A stretch of DNA of 64,000 nt from Theobroma cacao (Eukaryota > Streptophyta > Magnoliopsida > Malvales > Malvaceae). The position numbers and the translations under genes are program-made. The notes beneath the pieces are model-generated. The model was not told where the DNA came from. It made no database searches and saw only the letters and a program-made list of their open reading frames with translations. The stretch spans positions 16,074,495-16,138,494 of the forward strand of contig NC_030851.1 in assembly GCF_000208745.1 (NCBI RefSeq), written 5' to 3'. Shown one piece after another: positions 37,701 through 49,700 of this stretch. Each line of letters opens with the position of its first letter. The first letter of the stretch is position 1.

Positions 37701-40700
37701 ACTCCACTTTGATCCAATCATCCAATGCCAAATCCAAAAAATTTCAATTGATGCTATCGTTTGTCTTTTCTAAATCAACTTTGAATTCAAAAAGTCTATC
37801 ATCCCATTTGTAATTAGTGAGCAAACAATAATTTGCCTTCTTTTGATAAAATCAAATTAATTTCGCCCAACATCTTCTCTACAACTTGCCGCAAGCGGTT
37901 TGTTACTACCTTGGCAACAACCTTATAAACACTACAACCAAACTAATAAGTCCATAGTCTTTGATGGTGGATGGATTTGGTGCCTTCGGAATAAGTTAAA
38001 CAATCTTTGATGCAACCATTTAATGAGCATGACAAAAAGAATTCCCCCATGAAATTAATCACCTCCTCGTTGATTGTCAACCACTCCTTTTCATTGGCCT
38101 CTTTAATTTAGATGGAGCTTTGATTGTTAATTATCTACTTTCCAACTTTTTGAATAGATTACTTGGAAGTACCTCAATTGCATCCCAAGAAGTCGATCCT
38201 GTGAAAAACTAGAGAGAGATAATGTGGTTGTCAAATAATCAATGTTAGGTAATGTGAAATACAAATTAAAAGAAAAGTATATTAGGCATTTAAAACACTT
38301 ATTTTCTAAGTTTTTCTTTTTCAACACTTCTTTAATTTTTTTTCTTCGCAATTAAGAATTAAAAGGAAAAATATAAAAAATGTTATATAAAATGGCATTG
38401 AAGATTTGGTGGTCACATCATTCTTTTGTCTTGGATTTAAACAGAATCAATTAAAATGATTATATTTTTGTACATTATGAAAATTTTCGTGATTTATACG
38501 TGACGAGTTAAAATTTAGTGAGAAAAGTAAGAAAAGTATGTAATTTTAATAACCTTTCATGAAAGTAACTTGTTCACAAAGCATGACGCAAAGGAAGAAA
38601 GAGAAATGTTGATGTTGATGACAGCAACAATAGTTAAATTTTGGCTTCAATATGGTGGCAAGTGGTGTCAATTTATGTAAGGTTATGCAAGTGAAAGATG
38701 ATGCAATGATGGTAGGTGGAAGAAATAAAGTGATATTGAAGAATGATCCATTAATGCTACACAAAGAGCCAAATGGTGTCAATTTATGTAAGGTTATGCA
38801 ATAAAAGTGAAAGATGATGCAACGATGGTAGGTGGAAGAAATAAAGTGATATTGAAGAATGATCCATTAATGCTACACAAAGAGAAATACCTTTTCCAAA
38901 ATTCGAATAAAGAAAAGTTAAAATTCTAAACATTGGAGTTCTAATTCAATGCTTAATTATTCAACAATTTTCATCAGATGTAGATATGAATGCCAAGTTG
39001 AGATCAAGATTGTTACATAATTGTTCGACTTTTTCTCAATGAATTAATATTTTGAAATTCTTTTAAACATCAAATGATGGTGTTTAAAGCATGGATATGG
39101 CTCCATTCTTTGCATATGTGTTTTATAGGTGTCATACATATACAAACTAAGATATAATTGGGCATTTATTAAACATACTAGATAAGTTGAAAGCAAAATT
39201 TTTATATTGGACCTGAGATTGTACATGACGAAGATGTTGTGGTTGTAGTGAAGAGATGGAAAATTGTTGTCATCATTTATCAAAAAAAGTGCTGTCAACG
39301 AAGAAAGAGAAATGGTGATGATTGTTCAATTGTCTCTTCAATTCAATGTCATGTGGTGTTAACTTACATAAATGTAGCTTAGGTTAGGATTACAAGCAAC
39401 TTTGCGTTTCAAAGAAGGAAAAGGAAATATCCAAGTAGATTTAAATTACGCCAAGTCAAGTGGGCTTTTGTTTGGAATCTCAAACTTAATAGGTGATATT
39501 TATTAGTCAAGTAAAATTATTGGGTCATAATAAGTGTTCTCTTTTAGTTTAAAATGGGAAGATTCTTGAAACCATTTATAAATTTGTGAATGACGTTAAA
39601 ATTAGTTTAAGAAATTTTTTTTTAAAATGTAAAATAATAATATGTAATGAAGATATAAGTATCACAAATAAGCCAATGCATTAGGCTATCTCCAACAAAA
39701 TGCAACTAACATAGAAAAAGAAAACAAGATAATGCTAACATAATCAAATAGAGCAACATAACCTAATTACACAGCAAGTTAATTAAATTTGTCCACATTT
39801 AGACTCAAAAAGAATATCAGAATTCCAAACTTTCTTTGCTCAAGCATTTAGCATAAAACTAATTCTGAACGAAAATCATGCAAACTTTTCACAAACATAC
39901 TTGGCAAGTCATTGATTGACAATATGTGATTTACTTGAAAAAAAAATTATAAGGTCAATAAAATGATTATTCATGACCAAAAAGTATAATATATTGTAAT
40001 GGTAAAATATTTTTAAAATATATGTAAGGAAAAGTGAACTACAAAATCAATAATCATTACCAATTGTTAAATTTTTTAATAATTGCTTTAATGATATTAT
40101 ATATAATTATCAATAATCATCATATTATTACATCATAAAACAGCATAATAATGTTCGTAGGATTAAAACAATTTAATAGAAAATAGGTGCTTATAGAACC
40201 CAATTATTTTCTTCAAAGTATGCAATATCATAGGGTAACTTCCAAGGGATAGTGTTTAAAAATTCACTTGTTCTAAAGTAAAAAATGCTTTATTTTACAA
40301 ATTGTAAATGTACTAAGTGTATATGTCCATTATTAGGGATACTTGTTTGAGGCTCACATGAAGGACTTGCATGCTTCAATAATTTGTCTAGTTACACAAT
40401 TTTCATATAAGATGTGAAAACCTTAGAACTCGTAGAAGCAAATCTTAAAGTCAAAGGTTTGATACGGTCTTAATTCATGGATGGGTATGTTATTATGAGA
40501 ATCTATGATCACTCTATAGGTAGGAACTACAAGGTGAAGGAAAGAGAATAAAAGGAGGGGGGAAATGCAGGAGGCAGGGTACATAGATAAATTCTAACTG
40601 TGGCTGCTAACCTTCTAAGTCGCTTACGTTTCGATTATCCTTCGAATCATTTTGATTCAGTTATTAAATCTATTAAAATGGTATTAGTGTAATTCTTCAA

Positions 40701-43700
40701 TCAATATAGCTTCTATCATTGGCAGATTTTTTCCATCTAAGTTTGACTCATCAACATACACAGTATCATGTTTATGTTTTACCACCAATTTATATGGATC
40801 GAATTAGGGATGGATCCAAAAAAATTATTCACCTTATCAGTATCATATAAGTTATATTTGTTTGGTTTGAGGTTTTTTTTCTTTCTTTTACTCTAAAAAT
40901 AAGCAAACAAATTGAAACTCAAATTAGCAAATATGCCCATTTTAGAATCAATCTAAGTTTAAACACATTGTTTGACTCAATGTGGCTCACAAGTTTGAAC
41001 TCGGTTTCAACTAATTTATGTTTAAACTTCATATTAAAACAGCTAGAAAGACTTGAATTGTAAACATTGAGAAATAGAGTGCAAACAATCAAAGGAAAGC
41101 CTTGCATGTGACAGACTCTTATAGTGAACTCAAAAGCAATAATAATAAATAACATTAAAAATATATATTTTTGGTAAATAAATTGCTTCTCCCTAATTAG
41201 AAGGGTTCCAAAAATTATATTGAATTAAAATTTCCTATGTATTCTTAGCAATTATTAAGGTTAAAATATATGTTCCTTGATGTAAATTAATTGTTATTAG
41301 GAACTGATTGATGATCTTTCAAGTCATTTCTCCATTATTATATCCATCTTTCATTTTTCAAAAAATAAAAAATCATTTTGAAAGGGAGAAGTAGGAAAGA
41401 AACAGTGCTAATCATTGTTAGTTTATTATTTCTTCAACTATAGAGTTCTTGCATATTAAGTAAAATAATGTTTAAAGAATTAATCTCAAATTTATAGTAA
41501 AAAAGTAGAAAATCTTATATTTTATATAGGAAGGTAAATGATATGTAATGTAAAAGTAAAACATTTATAAGTATTACACATGTTTTCATTGAAGCTACTA
41601 GATCATACTAAGTGTCAAAGGCTTAGAGAATGATTTGTTGACTAATAAAAGGATAATTTATTTTCATAGTTATGATTTAATCAGTGTAATCTTTTTACAG
41701 ATTCTTTATATAAAAAAATCTTAAAATCATTGTTTTTCTCGTTTGATAGATTGGTAACTCTAGAAAACTATATGCCTTCGCTTATGATCATATTTACTAT
41801 GTAGATAAATCGATGACTTTCCGCCAACAAATAGGCTTTTTTTGTCAATAAAGTTTATATTTGTGTGAATTTTTGTTCATAAACACAACACACTGATGGC
41901 TAGCTAGTTATGCAAGTTTTCAGCTTATGGGCTTAATATTGATAAGGAGTGGAACAAGGCAAAGTGAACTTCATGAGAGGAAATAAAAGGTCATCAAAAA
42001 TTGGGATGACCTCTGGTGTGGCAATACAAGCTTGGTGTCATGATTTCTAAGCCTTGAAATAAAGTGATGGTGGCTAAAGATAGTTAGCTTGTTATAGATT
42101 TTTACTTGAGTTAGTGTTTTGATTTTCTTTGGTTATATACCTTGTGAAGATGAATTATTCTTTGTTTCTTTTTATGTAAACATTGTTTGAGCATACACTA
42201 ATTCGAAGGTTGCCTAACCACATTGTAGCCAAATTTTTTAAAGCAAGTACATTATTATCAAGAAATTAGTTCTATTATTAAACTATGGCTAAATAAGCTA
42301 CACACATTATGTTGAAGATCCTTAAATGTTTATATTAACTTTTAAGTAAAACCATTTTGAGAATTCCAAGAATGATCCAAATGTTAACTTGTTAGAAATG
42401 AAAGGCATGGGAAATACATGTAGCATCATCACAAGTGGATGCTTTAAATATTGTCATGAGATCAATTTTCACTTCCTACATATATATATATATACATATA
42501 TCACTTTTTATATATATTATAACACAATAAAAGTTCATATATAAACATTGGCATGTTTACTTTGTTGATACTCAAATGGAGCCTTTGTAAACTTTGACAT
42601 TATTTGCTTTTTACTATGGTTTATTTTTCACATGATAGAATTTGTAATTTTGATTTATGTTAATGAAATTGGAAGAAAGAACATTTGTATAGTAATATGA
42701 AAACTACACAACGATTGGAATTATGAAAGATGTAATCATGTTGATAGGATGTGGAAATGATAACAGTCAAGGTAGCAAAGTTTGAAGTAGTTATGTAGGA
42801 GGCAACAATACATGAAGATGATAGTAAAAATATCTTTGGTGAGCTACAAAAAAGATTGGTGGATTGATGATGTTGGAGTGGTAATCGTAGTAGTGATTGT
42901 AGAATTAATGGGTTATTAACAAAGATTATTACCCTATACACTAGTGGTGGACTTAAAAAATTCCACAAGTGAATTTAAGTAATTGCCATGTGTGTCTTTA
43001 ACTACACATTTTTACTTAATATTTGACTTTCTTATTCTTAGTAACAAACATATGGACTTTTAAAATCCACCACTTGTTTATGGAAATCCTATTAACCATT
43101 AAAGCTATAAGTGGTAATGTGGTAAGGAAGAACAAATATCTTGTTGAAAGGTAGTCAAATATTAAATATGTTAAAGCTTGTAAGGACCTACCTAAATTGG
43201 TGGAAATGGTGATATTGTTAGTAGGAAACAATTATAGTTTTGGTAGTTAATTTAAATGGAACATATTTAGGTTGTATGTGATTGTGGTGACTATAACAAT
43301 AATGATTGCTGAGTCAAAAATGTGCTTGATATCATGAGTAAGATTTTGAAAATAATTATAATATGATTATTATAAAAGATTGTGTAATTCTTTGGCATTT
43401 CTTGTTTTTAAAACATTTTAAAATATTATGACACCCATATTGAAGAAAATATTTTATTTGGTTGACTGCACTCAAAATATCATGTTAACTATTATTCTTT
43501 CTAGAGTTTAGAGTAATTTTTTTTCAAAAGGCTAGTTGAAAGAGTGCCTCCTTTTTTTTGTTTTCATTGGGACTTTTTTTTTAGGACTGGGGGAGTGGGT
43601 GAGTACATGGACTTGAACTCTACCAGAGAAAAGAGACGTTAGTGTTAAGTGGTGTTAATTTTGCTATGGTTGAGATTGAGATTCTATAACAGCCTAATAC

Positions 43701-46700
43701 TCGTGTTAGGTTTCTCCAGTGATTTCCTATTGGCTTTCGGTTGAATACATTTACATGATATCATATCCCAAGTTGTTTGATGGTATTTATTGTCGGTTTT
43801 CCACTTTGTAGGTGCAATTGTCTCATTATCTAAATCTAAGATACAAGAACAAAAATTTAAGATACAGGGCTTTGCTAGAGATAGTTTTAAAACTAGATGG
43901 CAATTCACAAGCAACAAATTGTGTTAGATGTTAAGTTATATACGTTATTCTATCAATAGCAGACATAATCGAGTTGGCAGTATAGGTGAGAATTTAGTAA
44001 AAGGGCAATAAGGAGGTTAGGTTGTAGGATATGCGAGTTTTGAAAGGTTTAAGAGGAGGGTGGAGTTTGTGTAAATATTAGAAATATTCATTATCATTGA
44101 AAAAAATATAAAGAGAGTTGAGCTTATAAAGATTGTTTTACATTTTTTCTTTGGGTAATGTATTTTTCTTTTAACTTTTTTCCATAAAATAATGCTTTAT
44201 TAAAAATGAAAAAAGAATCAATAATTAGTATGTAAAAAATTAAATTAGGTATGACTTTAAAAAATCATATTTAATCAACTCAGGTCAATAAAAAACCTAT
44301 CATGTCACCAGTTTTCTCATAAACCCGATTGGCCAATGTGAGTTTCTCTAGTTCAACTGCTAACGGTCCAATAAAGAACTGACCAAGGTCAAGGGTCGGG
44401 TCACTGGGTTGGCCAATCTGACTGTTGTTGAACCAGTTCAGTTCTGATAACCATGGTTTATTGTTGATAATAACTAACAAAATAGTTTTGTTGCTTGATC
44501 TGTTAAATTGATATAACATCCTTAAACATCTTACAATGGGGCATTTCGTAGAACAAAAAAATCCTTTTGAATACTAAATCTAGTGACTTTTGTTACTTTT
44601 TGCCTTGAGTTGATATAGAGTTATTATAATTGGGTGATGGTTTAAAACATGATAGTGATTACCCCTTTGACTTTTGATTGTCATATGCTCTTTTATCAGA
44701 CTTCTAAAAGGAAAATGGCGACAATTACTATTGCATTGAGTGAGTGAAATCTAGTAGGCTTATGTTGAGTTGCGTATGGGGGCGCATTGGATCCCCATAG
44801 AGAACAAAAACTATTGCAACAAGGGACTTATATGAAGTCTGGTCCTAACTTCTACATTTGGGCCTTTGCTTGGCGAACTTCTTAAGCCATATCTGCTCAA
44901 TAGGTTGTTTGGTTTTGTGGGAATGATCAATGGAAGGTTTGTCTTTGTTGGTTGGTCCTCTTCCATTGTCAAGTAGGTGATTCCCACATTGATTTCCATA
45001 GTTGAATGGGGAAAATTGCTTCACTTTCAGATGCTTGATGTGGATGAGATTCTATCATTGGTGGACTTCTCATCTTGTTTTTACCATAAAACTTAGGAAT
45101 CAAAGCCTAGAATCTTTTGTTAACAACATGGCAGCAAGTTAAATTTTTTGGCTTAGCATTTGCAAGTGTTATGAGAATGTGGTATATGGTGATTCTTGAG
45201 GAAACAACTAGGATTGACATTGTTCTTTGGTATCCAGTATATCGAAAATCAAGGAGAGGAGAAAAAGGCACACCAAACCTATGGTAGTCGATGGTACCTA
45301 TGCTTGGTTGCTTAAGTGGCTTGCTCAAGAAAACCTGGGAAAAGAGGGGTGGATGTGGAACCCTAGTGTGTTAGATCAATTTTTCATGAGTAGAAGAGAT
45401 TGACTTTGAGGGATGATTCAAGCGGAAATTGGTACCATGGGAGGAGGTCATCTCTTAGCTAGTAACACTGTCACAATATCACTTCCACTCTTCCAGTTTT
45501 CTTTCTTTGTGTGGGCAGTTGTATTCTGTTAAATATAGGTTTGAAGAGTTGTTTTTGAAGTATAAATGACTTGATCATGAAGGTTAGACAAATTATGGTG
45601 ATGATTGTCTGGTTTAAGCTGGTGGAACCTTATTGGTGCCAACATCCATTAGAGCTATCCAATGTTGCAGATTGGGAGACTTATATGCACCTTCATAGAT
45701 TTCTTCCCTGAATGGAGTGAATCAGGACCCCGATTGAAGGAACTTTCTAAAGCTGTGATGCTAGCAACTATGTTTCTGGTTCCCTATTTTTGGTCTTTTG
45801 GTTTTACATTAATTGTTGACTCATCTCTTGTGAGCTCATTTGTATTCAATAATTTATACCTAAAACTTATTTCATTGTGTTCCAAGTACTACATTTACTC
45901 TGCTTTAGACCTTAGTTTGTTTTGCCTAATCAGCCCTTTTTTCTGTCAAACATCAATGTGTGAATATTCCCCAGCGAACATACACATAAATGTTAAAAGC
46001 TGTTAGTATGGTTGCCTCATACAGCTCCTGTTGTTGAAATCTTTTGTAGCATTGTCCTCCAAGACATCATATAAGATAGCAAATCCTTACATAAAATGTT
46101 CATGGCTTGGACAACTTTTCCATTGGTAATGTTTCATGCAAATACTAAATAGCTTTGATCTACTTTTGGTTTTAATGACTAATGCAATCAGCTCTTTTGG
46201 CAGTTTGACCAAGATTCTTGAACGTTATCGATGTCACTATGAACAGGAATCTGAGGCTTCTAAAGATGTTAATGAAGCCGTAAGTGATCCTTCTCCCTTA
46301 TACAGTGAGCTTAATGCTGTCAACCGCATGTTGAAAAATATCTTTTTTTTAAATGAGGTCATCTAAATGATTTAAAAATTAATCAACTAAATAGCTCATA
46401 CTCCACTTCTGCAAAAAAGGTTCTGGGTTGACTTGTTGCTGGTGGTTCTCTACCAGAACACCACTAAAATGCTAAAACCTTTAATAGGAGACCCATGTTT
46501 TTTAAGAGCTCTTGGCTTCAAAGCTGATTTACAGATGTTCTATTGGATATAGATCACTTGTGAATCTACAAAGCATCTGAACTGTGTGATCAAATTTGGC
46601 CCTACTACTGTTCAAAATTGCTGTCACATAAGCTTGCATGAGCATGTGAGGCTGTGCAAATAACTCTAATTGTCAGTTTGTCAGCATGCTCTCCAAAGGA

Positions 46701-49700
46701 CCTTATGCTAAATTATAATTTGATCAGCCATCCATAGGACCTTATGCTGGTAATTATAGGATCATAGATACTGACATCCTTTACTTAATAGTGATTAGCA
46801 ATCAACCAGAGCTTGCTTCACTGTAATTTTTACTAATATGCGTTTTCTTGCTCATTGACAATGTGAGCTTCATGCAGGTTTATATTCTTTTTAATAAACC
46901 TAGACATCTCCTGGTAATATTTTTGGTTCAGAGGATATTCCAAACAAGTACGTACATTTACATCTAGGGTTTCTGTGGAGTGAATTTGTTCTCTAACTAC
47001 ATTGATGCTGCTTGTACTTTGCATCCCATTATCTTTATGAGTAGGCATGTTCTCCATATGCTTTTAACATGATCCTGCTAATCTCTGAGAATGTAATGAT
47101 CTAACGCCTATTGGTCCTCCAGTTAATCATTAAACTGAAGTATGGACTTCAAACATCAGTTAGTCAAGCTTATGAGGAGTTTTGTCTTATTATATTGCAA
47201 TGAGCTTCTAGGTACGGTCTACTGTGGTATTTCTCGTCAATATTCACTAAGTAGCCCAAATTGTTTTTCTACAGCTCCGTTCACATACAGAGCTACTGCA
47301 TATAGTGCAAAGGTGATTTTCTTAATCCTTATTGGTATACTAAAAGGTATCATACGAGTTGTGGTTTGACATATCAGTTTGTTTTGACAGCCAACTGGAA
47401 GAACCAAATGTTGAGCAGCTGAGTCTGATGGACCTTGTAAACTTGGAGAAACAACTTGATATGGCACTTTCCGAAACAAGAGCTAGAAAGGTTAGTATCC
47501 CGTATTGAAGAAAATATGGCACATCAGGGTAACAATCTTGTGTAAGCTACTTGTTTTGTCCTAAGAAATCAGATCTTATGTTTTTGATCTACAATTTGGA
47601 AATCTTTTGCAAAACCTCAGCTACGCACTCACCTCTTATCTTAGAGAAGTGTACACGTTCCTGCTACTCTCTTCAGTTGTTAGCTTTCATTCAAGCTTGT
47701 ACAATACAATTGGAGTGTAGAGGAGATTAACTGTCTATTTGATTCTTCCATATTATTGAACTACCCGCTGGGATAAGGTAATGCTCCATTGTTAATGTTC
47801 AGAGCTCATCTACCTGCAAATCTTCTTGGTATTTCGGTTTTTTTTTCTTTTTTTTTTAAAATGGTTTAGCAGCCCCTATAAGTGAATTTTTGCTGCTGGT
47901 ACTTGTATTGTCTCTGAAGTTAAAAAACCATTTTTATAAGAACAATTTTTTGTAAGTTAAAATCCATAAATATTGACAGATGTTCAACCACCTTTACGAG
48001 GTTGATACAATGAAAGTATTTCACATTGAACACTTTTGCTGACCACTTACTAGGATCCTTTTTCACTATTATGATCTACCAGACAACTAAGATTCTAGAA
48101 TTGAGCAAGTTGGCATGTCAAGAGAATCTAAAAGATGATTACCAACCAAAGAAACCACTTAATCACCCTAAGTATTTATGTTTTCATTTACGGGATAGGC
48201 TTTCTTCTGCATAAGAGAGTGTATGGAAAAATTTGAATAGTGTTTGCTTAAGACCTACTGCATCATTGACTTTTTATGCATTTGAAAATTATTGCAGTAA
48301 AGAACTTTAAGTGGCTTTCTCTAGTAATATCTGTGTTATGCATAGCAAAGGTGAAATCTTTTGTTTGCTTCTGATTTTCCTGGACAAGAATGCTGCTATG
48401 TGATACTGGGACTGTCCTGCGCGTCTTGTTTATTGAGATTCTGACCTGATCAATTTTTTCTGCAGACACAATTGATGATGGAGTCCATAATGACCCTCCA
48501 GGAAAAGGTACGCAACCATTGTGGTTATAGTCAGAATTTTACCGTGAACCTCTTAGCTTTACCAGAATTTTGAAGAACATCCTGTTGGCTTCTATTATTT
48601 AATAATGTTGTCAAAAGTATGGGATATTTTAACTGTACTTATATAGCCGTTAGCAACCAGCATACTAGAAAATTTTCAGCATATCTGTGAAACATGATTG
48701 GACCATTTCTAGATCACCCTTCTCAGGATTTCATTTAGGTTGGCTCACTATCTTTTATTTATCCATTTAACTTAGACCATGACATGGAATCTTACAGCTC
48801 TGAAGACAGTCCTAAAACTATGAACAGTCGCTCCCTTGCCCCTCTATGGACCATGTGCCTTATGCTTGATCATATTTGAACGCACAGCAGAATTGTTTTG
48901 TTTGCAACAAGTCTCTTTCCTTATTCTCGATTTCACAGAAACTTTCCTGTTTAACTTTGCTTGTATGCTCTTCAGGTTAACATTTTCAAGATCCTCAAAA
49001 AGGACTTTAAGATTTGCTTTAAAAAGAGGGAGGGGGGGTGGGGTGCGGACAGTGGCGAAGCCGGCGGGGGGCTTGGCTTTTGAAATACCTGGTTAATGCC
49101 TTGTTTGCTAAAGTGAAATGGGCATATTTTGAATTTGGGACCCCACAAAAATTTGTACCATGCTCCTCCTCCCATCTGATAAATTTTATAATTTGATAAC
49201 AATTGTAGTTCTAAATTTCATTTCTTTTAACTTTTTTTTATGTAAGTATCATTATACTTGAAATTTAATTGCTTAAATTACAAGTTACCTTTTAAATGAA
49301 TTAAATAATATTTTGACATCAATTATTGTATCAATAGTAACGAAAGAAAATACATTAGTTAAGAAAATTTAGTTGCTATATTTTGCATACAAAATCAATT
49401 ATGCTATGCACACAACTTTTTTCTTTTCCTTTTTTTTTTATCTATCACCCCCACTTTTAGTTTTTTAAAAGGATTGAAACTTTATTTAACATTTATTTTA
49501 GTTACCAAAAAGGTATTTATATGATTTACACAACTAATTACTACTTATTTCATTTGAATTTGGTATTTTTTTATCATATTTTTTTTATTGAAGAGACTCT
49601 CTTTACTATTGTTTTCTTCTCTTTGAATTATAATTAAACAAATTATTCTTATCCCACCCCCAAGCCAAAATTCCTGGCTTCACACCTGGTGTAGAGTGTC

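Larger units (their letters stand above)
25046..38115 (-). mobile_element. LINE copy B, split by a copia insertion
   Basis: Second minus-strand LINE of the same family as copy A, in two pieces: 25046-26768 (3' UTR, degenerate RNase H, zf-RVT at about 26075-26287) and 37020-38115 (reverse transcriptase). The pieces join at CTCCCAATCA|ACATCAAGC, matching the uninterrupted CTCCCAATCAACATTAAG of copy A at 23710. The RT catalytic box reads YVND at about 37465-37480. The right end extends further into RT than copy A. Ends are approximate; both copies are dead. Confidence 0.7.
19710..46203 (+). other. giant intron 1 of the FLC-like gene
   Basis: About 26.5 kb between donor GTACGC (19710) and acceptor TTTTGGCAG (46203). 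It contains two LINE copies, a solo LTR, a full-length antisense copia element, a direct duplication at 38663-38884 and otherwise AT-rich DNA. In FLC-family genes intron 1 is also the longest and carries regulatory elements. Within 19710-21627 I see no gene, only intronic DNA with a TC repeat close to the donor. Confidence 0.8.

Noticed and set aside
45000..45600. Possible decayed retroelement coding sequence
   Set aside because: Some codon-like stretches but no motif that identifies a family, so left as intron.
46136..46366. Open frame reading through exon 2 into intron 2
   Set aside because: Its conserved part is exon 2 itself; GTAAGT after 46279 is a perfect donor and the extension has no family similarity apart from a loose YSELNAVNR.
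47160..47226. Possible exon 3 of the FLC-like gene (contains NELLGTVYC)
   Set aside because: Starts after an AG and is open in phase 0, but every GT nearby ends it in phase 0 or 1, while exon 4 needs phase 2; similarity to the family is short.
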